DNA of 64,000 nucleotides, from NCBI GenBank assembly GCA_022819585.1, contig JAJEGY010000009.1, forward strand, positions 1 to 64,000, read 5' to 3'. A program made the position numbers and the translations under genes. Shown piece after piece: positions 29,540-39,139 of this stretch. The notes beneath the pieces are model-generated. The model was not told where the DNA came from and did not search any database. It was given only the letters and a program-made list of their open reading frames with translations. Source of the stretch: Dehalococcoidia bacterium (GTDB lineage: Bacteria > Chloroflexota > Dehalococcoidia > Lucifugimonadales > Lucifugimonadaceae). How positions within the stretch are numbered: position 1 is the stretch's first letter; the number at the start of each line of letters is the position of its first letter.

Positions 29540-30211
29540 ATGACTACTTCCCGTCGAAGACACCGTTCACGTCCGGTTCAGACCGAAGATACGACTCTTT
29601 CTACCCCCCTTCCAACCCAAGACAACGAACCAACACACCAATCTGAACCGACAACCAAACCAGTTGAGGCCTTAGACCTCGAATTCGCGAGTCCTCTACG
29701 TCGCTCCTACGCTTTCGCCGTCGACATCGGAATCTTGTTGATGGTGGTGTACGTGGTCGGATCACTTACTCGCAGCAGTGAAGGTGTCTTCGATTTCGGC
29801 ATTATTCGACCTGGATACATCGACGTCTTCATCTTCCTCGCATACTTCATCATCCCTACCGGCATTTTCGGACGCACCATCGGAAAATGGGTCGCCGGCA
29901 TATCTGTAGTCGATGAAGAAGGCAATAAACCTGGTGTCGCAATCGCCATCCCCCGCGAAGCCGTCGGACGCTTCGTATCCATAATCACCTTCGGTCTAGG
30001 AATGATATGGGTCCTATTCGACGAAAAACGCCAAGGTTGGCATGACAAAATCGCAGGAACCTACGTCGTCGTCATCCCCAACAGCGGCGGCCCAGGCTTC
30101 CTCGCCCGAATGTTCACAACCCAAGACGAAGAAAAACCCGACCAAACACGCCAACAACGCGTCGGCAGACCAACTACCCGCCGCCGGAGACGCAACCGAC
30201 GCCGAAACTAA
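29540..30211 (+). CDS. RDD family membrane protein
   Basis: 223 residues. A polar Thr/Pro/Gln-rich N-terminal region (1-50) precedes the RDD domain: FASPLRRSYAFAVDIGILL with the Arg-Asp signature, then two more membrane helices with GRTIGKWVAGI. WHDKIAGTYVVV closes the domain. The tail is very basic (Arg-rich, last 12 residues). RDD proteins are thought to be transporters or membrane scaffolds, but no function can be assigned here. An aminotransferase follows 23 nt later. Confidence 0.88.
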   Translation: MTTSRRRHRSRPVQTEDTTLSTPLPTQDNEPTHQSEPTTKPVEALDLEFASPLRRSYAFAVDIGILLMVVYVVGSLTRSSEGVFDFGIIRPGYIDVFIFLAYFIIPTGIFGRTIGKWVAGISVVDEEGNKPGVAIAIPREAVGRFVSIITFGLGMIWVLFDEKRQGWHDKIAGTYVVVIPNSGGPGFLARMFTTQDEEKPDQTRQQRVGRPTTRRRRRNRRRN

Positions 30212-30234
30212 TCTCATCCGAAAGGCCCTGTGAA

Positions 30235-31425
30235 ATGGCAATCTCCAAACTCGCAAGAGAGCAAATGCAGGCATCCTCATGGATCCGTCGCATGTTCGAA
30301 GAGGGCATAGAACTCAAAGCTATCCACGGTCCCGAAAACGTCTTTGATCTCTCCTTGGGCAATCCCCTCCTCGAACCGCCGCCCGAATTCAAAAAAGCCC
30401 TAGCCGACATTGCCAACGAACCAGACAACGGTCAACATCGCTATATGCCTAACCCGGGCTTCATTGAAACCCGAGCCGCTGTCGCCGACGCCCTGACTCA
30501 AGAATCAGGCACCCAATTCGCACCCTCTGACATCATCATGACTGTCGGTGCCGCTGGTGCCATCAACGTCGCGCTCCGCGCCCTGCTGGACCCCGGTGAC
30601 GAAGTCATCATCATTGCCCCTTACTTCGCCGAATACATCTTCTACGTCCAACACGCCCACGGCGTATACCGAGAAGCCCAATCGACTCCAGATTTCATGC
30701 CCGACTTTGAATCCCTCGCATCTCTGATGAACGAGCGAACCCGGGCCATCATCATCAACTCTCCTAACAACCCTTCAGGTGTTATCTACCCCGCAGAAAC
30801 CATTGCCCAACTCGCCGAACTCATCCAAACTATCGAAGCCAAACACGGAACCGAAATCTACATCATTACCGACGAACCGTACCGAAAACTCATCTACACC
30901 GATGCTACATACCCCTTCGTCTTCGAGCATCATCCTCGTACCATCGTCGCAACCTCTCACTCCAAAGACCTCGGCCTAGCCGGTGAACGCATCGGATATC
31001 TTGCCGTCAATCCCGGCGATCCCGGAAAAACCGACCTCCTAGACGCCTCTGTCTTCATGCTCCGCACCCTCGGCTTCGTCAATGCACCAGCCATTATGCA
31101 ACGCGTCGTCGCTAACCTTCAACTTTCCACCGTTGATATTTCCGAATACCGACGCAAGCGAGACATCATCCACTCCGCGCTCGCCGACATCGGATACGAT
31201 TCAAATCTCCCAGGCGGCGGCTTCTATCTCTTTCCTCAATCCCCAATCCCCGACGATACCGCCTTCGTAGAACTCCTCAAATCTAAACTCGTTCTTGTCG
31301 TCCCCGGCATCGGCTTTGGCATGAGCGGATACTTCCGAGCCTCCTACTGCGTACCCGATGAAGTCCTCCACGGCTCTATCGATGGCTTCGCAGAAGCCTT
31401 CAAAGAGGCCACAACTGCGAAATAG
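30235..31425 (+). CDS. PLP-dependent aminotransferase, class I/II
   Basis: 396 residues, fold-type I. Landmarks: LSLGNPLLEPPPEF, YMPNPGFIETR, SPNNPSGVIY and the PLP lysine in SHSKDLGLAGERIGY. The set resembles aspartate/alanine-type transaminases, but the substrate is not readable. The stop codon TAG is itself the start of a TAGAAT box that precedes the next gene. Confidence 0.88.
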   Translation: MAISKLAREQMQASSWIRRMFEEGIELKAIHGPENVFDLSLGNPLLEPPPEFKKALADIANEPDNGQHRYMPNPGFIETRAAVADALTQESGTQFAPSDIIMTVGAAGAINVALRALLDPGDEVIIIAPYFAEYIFYVQHAHGVYREAQSTPDFMPDFESLASLMNERTRAIIINSPNNPSGVIYPAETIAQLAELIQTIEAKHGTEIYIITDEPYRKLIYTDATYPFVFEHHPRTIVATSHSKDLGLAGERIGYLAVNPGDPGKTDLLDASVFMLRTLGFVNAPAIMQRVVANLQLSTVDISEYRRKRDIIHSALADIGYDSNLPGGGFYLFPQSPIPDDTAFVELLKSKLVLVVPGIGFGMSGYFRASYCVPDEVLHGSIDGFAEAFKEATTAK

Positions 31426-31428
31426 AAT
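31423..31428 (+). promoter_or_regulatory. TAGAAT box overlapping the aminotransferase stop
   Basis: The box uses the TAG stop codon (31423-31425) and ends 8 nt before the ATG at 31437. TTCAAA lies 18 nt upstream and could act as a -35. No Shine-Dalgarno sequence is seen, so a leaderless transcript is possible. Confidence 0.4.
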
Positions 31429-31436
31429 CGACTCCC

Positions 31437-32003
31437 ATGCTTGCAAAGAACCGCATCCGAATCGCCAAACTCCTTGTCGCTGTGTCCTTTGTGGTGTTCG
31501 CCTCAACATCCGCTATCGCTTGTGGCGATGACACCGAACCCACGACAACACCCCTTCCCACGGCAACGCCCGGCGCAATGTCGACTACACCGACTCCTAC
31601 CGTCTACCAAGACGAAGACGACGGCAAAGTCCAAGTCGGGTTCAACCTCGGCCTACAAGACTACCCACAACAAGGCGCTGGTGTCGTCACTCAGCTCGAT
31701 CGCGGCACACGCATCAAAATCACCGTCCGTCCCGCGCCTGGTGTCATCCAACAGATCAGCATCCGCGAAGGCCTATGCGAAAATGCCGGCGATTTATCAA
31801 AATTCAAATGGGTCGAAACCCTAGACCACGCCATCGGGGGAGTCTCCGAAACCGATCTCACCGAACTTCACGTCAGTACAATCCTCGACGGCAACCACGC
31901 TATCGCCGTCTCAATCCCTGGCGGCACATTCTCTCAAGTCGCAACCTGTGGAAACCTTCCGGACCTCACCCATCTGGACATCCCGCCTTCCGTCGACGGC
32001 TAG
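31437..32003 (+). CDS. Lipoprotein of unknown function
   Basis: 188 residues. A signal peptide ends in the lipobox SAIAC (Cys about 29), followed by a Thr/Pro linker (about 32-55), then one compact domain with two Cys (about 113 and 175), possibly a disulphide outside the cell. I do not recognise the domain. It follows the aminotransferase closely but may have its own promoter. Confidence 0.75.
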   Translation: MLAKNRIRIAKLLVAVSFVVFASTSAIACGDDTEPTTTPLPTATPGAMSTTPTPTVYQDEDDGKVQVGFNLGLQDYPQQGAGVVTQLDRGTRIKITVRPAPGVIQQISIREGLCENAGDLSKFKWVETLDHAIGGVSETDLTELHVSTILDGNHAIAVSIPGGTFSQVATCGNLPDLTHLDIPPSVDG

Positions 32004-32092
32004 ACAGCCCGAAAACTAGCTTTCTGCGTTCTCAACGGGCGACCACGCAATCCAACTAGGATGACGGCGGGGCAATTTGCCTCAGTCGTAGA

Positions 32093-33202
32093 TTAGCCTA
32101 ACGGCTCCTTCAACCCCGAACCCGTAACCACAACAACAACGCGGGACTTGCCCCCGATTACTCCCATCCTCCCCAACTCCTCCAAACCCGCAAACGCCGC
32201 CGCCGAAGTCACCTCGCAGAAAATCCCAACCTCCGATGCCAACTGGTCGCGCCACGCCAACATCGCTTCGTCAGAGACCGCAACCCCCTCTCCTCCCGAC
32301 GCAACCACCGCTTTCGCTGCCTGCCTAGCACGCGGCGGCAAACTCACCGATATTCCCGAAGCAATCGTGGACCTCGCCTCGCGAGCATCCCATTCCTCGC
32401 CCCGTATCGCTCGTATCAACGGCTGGACCGCCTTCGACTGCACACAATGCACTCGGGGCCGTTTTCCCTCCGCATAGCCCGCAAAACTCCCTATCAACAA
32501 CGCACCATTACCCGCTGGCGCAATAATATCTGTCGCCGCAAATCCCGCGTCCCTCACTTCCGTAATCATCGCCTTCACACCCTCCGCGAACCAAGGGCTG
32601 AGCGCGTGTGAAAGATACGGTATTCTCTTTGAATCCGCAAACTTCGCCGCTGCATCCGTTGCCGCCTGCCTAGGACCATCGATCAGATGCAGCTCTGCAC
32701 CGAAAACCCGTATTTGGTCCAACTTCCCTTGAGCCGCGCTCGAAGGAGCAAAGATATGCGCCCGAATCCCGGCACGCGCGGCATACGCAGACATCGAAGC
32801 GCCTGCATTACCCGACGAATCCTCCACAAACTCCTCAATACCCTCCTCTTTGGCAGCAGACATCAAAACCGCACTCCCACGGTCCTTAAACGACCCTGTA
32901 GGCGAACAAAACTCCAACTTCGCCACCAACTCACCCACACCAAACTCCCTGGCCAACTCATCCAGCCAAACCAACGGAGTGCCTCCCTGCCCCAAATCCA
33001 CACACAACTCCGTACTTCCCAACGGCAAGCCCTCTACGGCATCTTTTGCATCAAAATACCGGATGTCGTAAATCCCGCCACACCCGCAATACACATTTCT
33101 CACCGACGGAACATCTGCAACCTTCGAACACGCTGCACAAACCAACTCGAACCGCGTCGAACGCGCCTCAAGAACCTCCGATAATCCCACGCCTTCCATC
33201 AA
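32093..33202 (-). CDS. Threonine synthase-like PLP lyase
   Basis: Fold-type II PLP enzyme of 369 residues. The N terminus has a CxxC (LVCAACSK) and a CGCGG pair, a zinc-ribbon-like cap common in threonine synthases. The PLP lysine is in PTGSFKDRGS, and SSGNAGASMSAYAARAG is the phosphate-binding region; VTGSGLKEP ends the protein. A second family member, thrC, lies at 59361, so this may act on another hydroxy- or phospho-amino acid. It overlaps the preceding gamma-glutamyltransferase gene by 4 nt. Confidence 0.8.
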   Translation of the reverse strand: MMEGVGLSEVLEARSTRFELVCAACSKVADVPSVRNVYCGCGGIYDIRYFDAKDAVEGLPLGSTELCVDLGQGGTPLVWLDELAREFGVGELVAKLEFCSPTGSFKDRGSAVLMSAAKEEGIEEFVEDSSGNAGASMSAYAARAGIRAHIFAPSSAAQGKLDQIRVFGAELHLIDGPRQAATDAAAKFADSKRIPYLSHALSPWFAEGVKAMITEVRDAGFAATDIIAPAGNGALLIGSFAGYAEGKRPRVHCVQSKAVQPLIRAIRGEEWDAREARSTIASGISVSLPPRARQAAKAVVASGGEGVAVSDEAMLAWRDQLASEVGIFCEVTSAAAFAGLEELGRMGVIGGKSRVVVVVTGSGLKEPLG

Positions 33203-34911
33203 TCCGTGACCGGCTCGACCACTGTCAATCCAACTCCTTCACGCGCCATCCCACGACTAACCGCTACTGCACCACCATCCGAGCGCCAGCAAGACGACGC
33301 CGCCAGCGACCCGTCATCGCCAAACTCGATGATGTTCATTCCACCAGCCACGTTACTCACCATCTCTACCTCGTGGCCCATGCTCCGCAACGAGTCCTCA
33401 ACTGTAGTCCCGAGTTCCTTCTCCAACTCCACTGCCTGCCCCTGTGTGAACATTCGAGGCGCCTCAATCGCCTCCTGCGGAGTCATGCCATGATCTGCGA
33501 TATTCACAATCGCCTGCGCCACCGAAGGCCAAATCCGCAATCCTCCGGGCAATCCCAGCGCGAACGCGGGTCGATCGCCACGATACGCAATCACCGGCGC
33601 CATACTGCTCGCCACTCGTTTCATGGGCTCAACCGAATTGGCTAGGTTCGGATGCGGATCGAAATTCGCCATTGTATTGTCCAGCAACACTCCAGTTCCT
33701 GGTACAACCACCTTCGATCCAAATATGTGATTCACTGTCTGCGTCGCCGAAACGATATTCCCTTCCCGATCCGCAGTGGTCATATGCGACGTGCTGTCCG
33801 ACTCCGCCAACGCGGGCGTCGCCAACTCTGGCAACACCGTATTCGGCAATATCTGACTCAACAACTCCCGAGCGTGAAATTCCGACATCAAGCGGTCAAA
33901 CGGTATTTCGTAAAACACTGGATCCGAAAGATATCGATTCCGGTCCGCAAATACCAACTGCATCGCCTCCGCCATCAAGTGGATCGTCGCACTCCGACCA
34001 AAACCCATTCCGCGAACATCCCGCAACGCTAAAACGTTCAAGAATTCCATCAGATGCAACCCGCCTGCTGATGCCGGAGGCGGACCCGTGATCGTGAAGC
34101 CACGATATACACCCGTCACCGGATCACTTCGCCGAAGCTGGTAGTTCCGCAGATCACCCATCGTCAATATGCCGCCCTGCGACTGCAAATAACGCACTAT
34201 CTCTTGCCCCAATTCCCCGTCATACAGATAATCCGACCCTTCAATCGCTATCCGCTTCAACGTGCTCGCAAGATCACGCTGCACAACCAAATCCCCCGCA
34301 TTCGGCACTCGTCCACCAGGCATGAAAATGCTGCTTGTGGCGCTGAAACGCTGCAACAAATCCTGCGTATCCGTCACAAACTTGCAGTGATGCGCCGTCG
34401 CTCTGAAACCATGCTCCGCGTACCTGATCGCCGGCTGCATCACCTCCGCCAACGATAGCCCCCCATACTCCGCCTGCACCTCGCACCAAGCCTTAAGCGC
34501 CCCAGGGACTCCCGACGCCAACACTCCAGTCTGATTAAGGTCGCCTCGTGCACGCATGTAGTTCGGCCACTCGTCGGACAACGGAGTAAACATATCCATG
34601 GTTGCCGCCATCGGAGCTTGCGAGTAGTTGTCGATAACAAACCGTTCGCCGTTCGCCAAGCGGATGTTCATGAAACCAGCGCCGTAGATCCCCATCTTCA
34701 TCGGTTCTACGACCGATAGCGCGAAAAGCGTAGCAACCGCAGCGTCTATCGAATTTCCTCCCGCCGTCAAAATCTCAGCTCCAGCCGCCGAACCCAACGC
34801 ATGAGTCGAGCCCACAACACCGTCGTACCCCACTGCGGGACGATTCGACGGACTGAACGTAACAGCCGAATTCTCTCGCCATCGCTGAGACGTCAACGCA
34901 CCTGCTGGCAT
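33199..34911 (-). CDS. Gamma-glutamyltransferase family protein
   Basis: Ntn-hydrolase precursor, 570 residues. The N-terminal part shows the GGNSIDAAVATLFALSVVEP motif. The predicted self-cleavage/nucleophile Thr lies in STSHMTTADREGN, matching TTHxSVxDxxGN. GLPGGLRIWPSVAQAI is near the C terminus. Members cleave gamma-glutamyl amides such as glutathione or act on related substrates. No signal peptide is evident at the ATG used (34911), so it may be cytoplasmic. It overlaps the threonine-synthase-like gene. Confidence 0.88.
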   Translation of the reverse strand: MPAGALTSQRWRENSAVTFSPSNRPAVGYDGVVGSTHALGSAAGAEILTAGGNSIDAAVATLFALSVVEPMKMGIYGAGFMNIRLANGERFVIDNYSQAPMAATMDMFTPLSDEWPNYMRARGDLNQTGVLASGVPGALKAWCEVQAEYGGLSLAEVMQPAIRYAEHGFRATAHHCKFVTDTQDLLQRFSATSSIFMPGGRVPNAGDLVVQRDLASTLKRIAIEGSDYLYDGELGQEIVRYLQSQGGILTMGDLRNYQLRRSDPVTGVYRGFTITGPPPASAGGLHLMEFLNVLALRDVRGMGFGRSATIHLMAEAMQLVFADRNRYLSDPVFYEIPFDRLMSEFHARELLSQILPNTVLPELATPALAESDSTSHMTTADREGNIVSATQTVNHIFGSKVVVPGTGVLLDNTMANFDPHPNLANSVEPMKRVASSMAPVIAYRGDRPAFALGLPGGLRIWPSVAQAIVNIADHGMTPQEAIEAPRMFTQGQAVELEKELGTTVEDSLRSMGHEVEMVSNVAGGMNIIEFGDDGSLAASSCWRSDGGAVAVSRGMAREGVGLTVVEPVTD

Positions 34912-34977
34912 ATGAATCTAACCACCTTGTCGCTTCTCAAGCATCACCGCAATTTTAGAACCCACTCACGTTAGGGT

Positions 34978-34992
34978 CAGGTTTCAAACCTG
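34978..34992 (+). repeat. Palindromic repeat R3, copy 1
   Basis: CAGGTTTCAAACCTG is a perfect inverted repeat around a central C, followed by a TGCGATGTTCACAGAGG segment. Related copies: 44836-44856 and 61344-61360. It lies in the 282-nt gap before the kinase-like gene. Confidence 0.6.
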
Positions 34993-35193
34993 CTCTGCGA
35001 TGTTCACAGAGGATGCCCAGGGAGGAGAACCAGCCCAATACCAACACCTCCACCAACAACGCCCCCATCATTCAAATCATCGAAATCACAGTTCGAATCA
35101 CCACGTTCACAATCTCAAGCGATAATGTACTTAACCCAACAACCATTCCCTTAACCTGAAACACACTTCCAACGGTTCAGTAAAGGAGCGAAC

Positions 35194-35907
35194 ATGCCGA
35201 TTATCACCGTCGAAGGCAGAGTTGGTGCTGGTGCACCTGACCTCGGAAGACACGTCGCACGCGAGCTTGAGATCGACTTCGTCGACCGCCTCATCCTCGC
35301 TCAGATCGCGCGACGCGTCAACGCCACGATGCGCGCCCTAGTCGACCAAGAGCGCCGCGTGCCTTCGTTGGTTAATCGCTTAGCACTCCGCGTTCAACGC
35401 GTCCTCGAACGCTCCGCCGTTGCTGGCATGGGCGGAGATCCGTACTTCGGTCCCGGCGTTGAAGACCTTATTTCGCGCCAATATAGCGAATACGAAGAGG
35501 AACCGCACACCACCGCCGAAGAGGTCGACGATGACCGCTTCATTGCAACAACTCGCGAAGTCATCGAAGACGTCGCAGAACAGGGAAACATCGTCATCCT
35601 ATCCCGTGGCGGTGCCGCTATCCTCAGAGATCGCACCGACGTCCTGCGCGTCGGTGTCGTCGGCCGAATGGATGACCGCGCTGCGAGAGTCGCGGAACGT
35701 GAGAGCATCTCGATGGACGAAGCCCGCGACTTCATCGCTCACTCCGACGCCGCACAACACCGCTACTTCGAAAAAGCATTCGGAACCAGCCCCATAGATC
35801 CCTTCCTGTACCACTTCATGTTCAACACCTCCGACGTCACCATCGAATACGCAGCGCGAGCAACCGCAATCGCCGCCAATTCGCTAGATGACGACGGCGT
35901 GCTTTAA
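35194..35907 (+). CDS. Cytidylate kinase-like protein
   Basis: 237 residues resembling the cytidylate kinase-like family. The P-loop position reads EGRVGAGAPDLGRHVA and lacks the Lys-Ser/Thr of a canonical Walker A, as is common in this group. DRLILAQIARRV and the SRGGAAILRDR segment fit the family. A catalytic role in CMP phosphorylation is uncertain. Good ribosome binding site AAAGGAG before the ATG. A hairpin follows the stop. Confidence 0.75.
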   Translation: MPIITVEGRVGAGAPDLGRHVARELEIDFVDRLILAQIARRVNATMRALVDQERRVPSLVNRLALRVQRVLERSAVAGMGGDPYFGPGVEDLISRQYSEYEEEPHTTAEEVDDDRFIATTREVIEDVAEQGNIVILSRGGAAILRDRTDVLRVGVVGRMDDRAARVAERESISMDEARDFIAHSDAAQHRYFEKAFGTSPIDPFLYHFMFNTSDVTIEYAARATAIAANSLDDDGVL

Positions 35908-35914
35908 CCACCGC

Positions 35915-35936
35915 CCCCTTTCACTTCGTGAAGGGG
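35915..35936 (+). repeat. Hairpin after the kinase-like gene
   Basis: CCCCTT and CAC (915-924) pair with GTG and AAGGGG (928-936) with one bulge and a TTC loop. No T-run follows, so termination is uncertain. A relative (CCCCTTCG..AAAGGGG) lies at 42376-42397. Confidence 0.5.
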
Positions 35937-35995
35937 AAGCGATGTTCGCAGGGGATGTCCGGGGCTAATGGGCCGTCTCAAAACTGGCCATCGTC

Positions 35996-36001
35996 TAGAA
36001 T
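35996..36001 (+). promoter_or_regulatory. TAGAAT box before the 103-residue membrane protein
   Basis: TAGAATC 39 nt before the ATG at 36041. Same hexamer as at 12545, 17841, 29520 and 31423. Confidence 0.35.
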
Positions 36002-36040
36002 CAACACAAACAACTAACCCATCGCAGAACGCCACATCCC

Positions 36041-36352
36041 ATGCCACCACGCAACCGAAATCGACGACGAAGCGGACGGCGCCCCAACGTATTCGTCCAG
36101 ACAGAACAACCTTCAGGACGCGCCCAACCCGCAGAGCAAGACGCGTCAGATGCCACTCCGTCTATAGCCGCCGCACTATCGCCGGCCATATCCGCATCAG
36201 AGGCGCCCCAACAAACAGCTCGAGCGCCACGCCGCACTCAACGAACCCGATCCGAAGTCTATGCCCGCACTTTCCCCCGTGAAATCCGCAAAATGGGCAT
36301 CCTGGCAGCAGGTATCATAGTCGCCCTCACTGTCTTCACATTAGTTCTGTAG
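36041..36352 (+). CDS. Small tail-anchored membrane protein
   Basis: 103 residues, no recognised family. The first 75 residues are polar, Arg- and Ala/Pro/Gln-rich and likely disordered; the last 20 (GILAAGIIVALTVFTLVL) form one membrane helix. C-biased codon use matches the neighbours and a TAGAAT box precedes it, which supports a real gene. It lies between the kinase-like gene and uvrC. Confidence 0.55.
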   Translation: MPPRNRNRRRSGRRPNVFVQTEQPSGRAQPAEQDASDATPSIAAALSPAISASEAPQQTARAPRRTQRTRSEVYARTFPREIRKMGILAAGIIVALTVFTLVL

Positions 36353-36586
36353 AGCACTCAACCGCGCCAAAAGACGCGCACCCAAAGACAGTCTCTCTAG
36401 CCAACAGCGCGCTCCTCGTCGCGCCAAGGCATTGGTTCCCAGCCAGACTACGCCCGTCCCCTTCGCTAAACGCAAGGGACACCGCATCGGGGCGACCCTC
36501 GTAATTGAACGCGCTTAACCCCGATCATTCCCATCATGGTTCAAATCCCCTCAACCCCGTACAATCAAAATCAACTTACAGCCTCC

Positions 36587-38479
36587 ATGCCCTCCCCCAC
36601 TCCTACAGAATCCCCCTCTCACGCCGAACTCTTCGCTGATCGCCTCGCCGCCGTACCCCGTGAGCCCGGCGTCTACACCATGCGAGACAAAAACGGACAG
36701 ATCCTCTACGTCGGAAAATCCGTCAGTCTACGAAATCGGCTCCGTTCCTACTTCTCCAACGAAACCAGACTTACCGGCAAGACCAAGCGTCTGGTCAAAC
36801 TCATTCACGACTTCGACTACATCGTCGCCGAATCGGAGCGCGAAGCCCTTCTCCTCGAGAATTCGCTCATCAAACAGCACAAACCACGCTTCAACGCCCG
36901 TCTCAAAGACGACAAGACCTACCCCTACATCAAAGTCGATCTCGAAGACGACTTCCCCCGCGTCTACTTCACCCGACGACACTCAAAACGCGATGGCGCA
37001 CGATACTTCGGACCCTACGCCTCGGCATACTCCGTCAGGACCACCCTCGATCTGCTCAAAAAGCTCTTCCCATACCGCTCCTGCACAATGAAGATCACGG
37101 GCGAAGAAGAGCGTCCCTGCCTCGAATATCACATCAAGCGCTGCGTCGCCCCCTGCACAGGCTACGCCGACAAAGCCGAATACGGCAAAGTCATCGACCA
37201 AGTCATCTCATTCCTCCAAGGCGACACCGACAAAGTAGTCGTCGAACTACAAGAAGCGATGACCGAAGCTGCGGAAAACCTCGAGTTCGAGCGTGCCGCC
37301 GCTCTCCGCGATCGTCTCAACGCCATGCGCATCGTCTACGAAGACCAGAAGGTTGTTGGCATCACTCAAGAGGACATGGACGTGATCGCCTGCGAGAAAG
37401 GCAGTGACGAAGCATGGATTGATGTCTTCTTCATTCGACGGGGCAGCATGGTCGGACGCGACAACTTCATCATGACGGGCACGTTCGACGATCCAGATTC
37501 ACACATCATCGGTAAATTCATCGAACAGTTCTACATCGACTCCAATCCCCACATGCCTCGTCGTATCTTGACTCAAACTGAGGTTGAAGACACCGGAGTC
37601 CTCGAAGAACTCCTAACCGAGCGACGCGGTGCAAGGATGGAGATCAACATCCCCAAACGAGGTCCCAAGCGGAAACTCGTCGACATGGCCCGGGAAAACG
37701 CTGTTCAGGGTCTCTCTCAGCTCAAACTTAAGTGGCAGTCCAACTCCGATCTCATGGCACGTGCCCTCGAGGATCTTCAAGAGGCCCTCAGTTTACCTGC
37801 GCCGCCTCACCGCATCGAGTGCTACGACATCTCCCACATCCAAGGCACCTCCTCTGTTGCCGCAATGTCCGTCTTTGAAAACGGTTCGCCTGCAACTTCG
37901 CAATACCGAAGATTCAAGATCAACACCGTCGAAGGAAACGACGACTTCGCATCCATGCGAGAGGTACTTACCCGGCGCTTCAAACGCCTGAACACTGCCC
38001 AAGAAAAGCGATCTAACGGTGAAAAGCCCGAACGTGAAGCAGACTCCTTTGGCATCACTCCCGATCTAGTCCTTATCGATGGGGGTAAAGGGCAGTTGTC
38101 TGCAGCCCTAGCAACTATGCTTCATCTCGGCGTTGCTGATATCCCACTGGCATCCATCGCCAAAAAAGAAGAGGAGATCTTCGTTCCAGATAGTTCAGAA
38201 CCCATCATTCTGCCCCGCAATGCACCTTCTCTCTTCGTTCTTCAACAGGTTCGAGATGAAGCGCACCGGTTCGCTATCACTTATCACCGCAAAACTAGAG
38301 GCCGTACATCGCTGAAATCTGCTTTGGATCTCGTTCCCGGTATCGGTCCGTCCCGCAAACGGGCTCTGATGCGACGATTCGGCTCTGTCAAAGCCATCCG
38401 TGAAGCTTCTGAACTGGAACTGGCCTCTACCCCTGGTATGACTCAACGCTTGGCAGCGAAGGTCAAGGATTACCTCTGA
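36587..38479 (+). CDS. uvrC: Excinuclease ABC subunit C
   Basis: Makes both incisions in nucleotide excision repair. About 630 residues from the ATG at 36587; another ATG lies at 36536. The GIY-YIG domain shows EPGVYTMRDKNGQILYVGKS; the UVR/UvrB-binding segment is near FERAAALRDRLNAM; the RNase H-like nuclease domain has IECYDISHIQG and LVLIDGGKGQLSAA; two HhH motifs end the protein (LVPGIGPSRKRALMRRFG, STPGMTQRLAAKV). Codon use drifts from C-ending to T-ending codons along the gene, coinciding with the strand-bias switch. Confidence 0.96.
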   Translation: MPSPTPTESPSHAELFADRLAAVPREPGVYTMRDKNGQILYVGKSVSLRNRLRSYFSNETRLTGKTKRLVKLIHDFDYIVAESEREALLLENSLIKQHKPRFNARLKDDKTYPYIKVDLEDDFPRVYFTRRHSKRDGARYFGPYASAYSVRTTLDLLKKLFPYRSCTMKITGEEERPCLEYHIKRCVAPCTGYADKAEYGKVIDQVISFLQGDTDKVVVELQEAMTEAAENLEFERAAALRDRLNAMRIVYEDQKVVGITQEDMDVIACEKGSDEAWIDVFFIRRGSMVGRDNFIMTGTFDDPDSHIIGKFIEQFYIDSNPHMPRRILTQTEVEDTGVLEELLTERRGARMEINIPKRGPKRKLVDMARENAVQGLSQLKLKWQSNSDLMARALEDLQEALSLPAPPHRIECYDISHIQGTSSVAAMSVFENGSPATSQYRRFKINTVEGNDDFASMREVLTRRFKRLNTAQEKRSNGEKPEREADSFGITPDLVLIDGGKGQLSAALATMLHLGVADIPLASIAKKEEEIFVPDSSEPIILPRNAPSLFVLQQVRDEAHRFAITYHRKTRGRTSLKSALDLVPGIGPSRKRALMRRFGSVKAIREASELELASTPGMTQRLAAKVKDYL

Positions 38480-38485
38480 TCCCGG

Positions 38486-39139
38486 TTAATGCCCCCTGAT
38501 TTGGTCTTTTCGCGCCTCTAAGACCCCGATCAGAACGTCCAGATTCTCACTTGATTCTCTTAATCTCAGAGTTCCGTCATCGTATTTGAACTCTATCCAG
38601 CCCTTCGGTAGCGTCATATCCTGGTTGGTTTCGGAGGTTGCGAGATTGTGGTCTTTGCTTGTCCATTCCTCATCGAAATTCGCATCGAAAACTCCTTGAA
38701 TCCCGCCGTAGATCCGCTCGACCATAGCTACACGACGTGCAACGTCCTCTATCTCTGCTCCTGTAATCTCTTGCATCATCACCGATAGAACCCGTTGGTC
38801 GAGGCTTGTATCCCCGATTCGGTCGTTCAACTCGTTGAATAAGGGCACAGATCGTGCCAATTTGCGCGTTAAGGCTGATTCTTCGATGGGATTTGGTGAT
38901 GAAACCAAGCGTTCTGCATCTCTGGTTAGCCTGATTACGCTTCTTCCGGTGGCTAGTCCCCACATTCTGAGTGCGCCGATTCGGGCGCCGTAGGCCCCTC
39001 CGATAGGGGACATGTCCAAAATCATGGCCAAGCCGTCTCTACGGACCTCTCCGCCTAATTCGAGGTGTATCCGTCGGGCCAATTCGATGGAATCTAGGAG
39101 TCCGACTTCGGGAAATTCGAAATCGCCTAATTTAGCCAT
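38486..39139 (-). CDS. Unrecognised protein with winged-helix-like N-terminal region
   Basis: 217 residues. I do not recognise a named family. The N-terminal 70 residues look like a winged helix (ARRIHLELGG, DMSPIGGAYGARIGALRMWGL, RLTRDAERLV), and the middle is helical. The last 40 residues contain a WIEFKYDDGTLRLRE strand pair. No membrane segment. It converges on uvrC (6-nt gap) and sits exactly where the base-composition skew reverses, so a role at the origin is conceivable but unsupported. Confidence 0.65.
   Translation of the reverse strand: MAKLGDFEFPEVGLLDSIELARRIHLELGGEVRRDGLAMILDMSPIGGAYGARIGALRMWGLATGRSVIRLTRDAERLVSSPNPIEESALTRKLARSVPLFNELNDRIGDTSLDQRVLSVMMQEITGAEIEDVARRVAMVERIYGGIQGVFDANFDEEWTSKDHNLATSETNQDMTLPKGWIEFKYDDGTLRLRESSENLDVLIGVLEARKDQIRGH

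Noticed and set aside
36470-36560. Possible tRNA because of GGTTCAAATCCCC at 36539
   Set aside because: The flanks do not form a T-stem or acceptor stem; no cloverleaf can be drawn.
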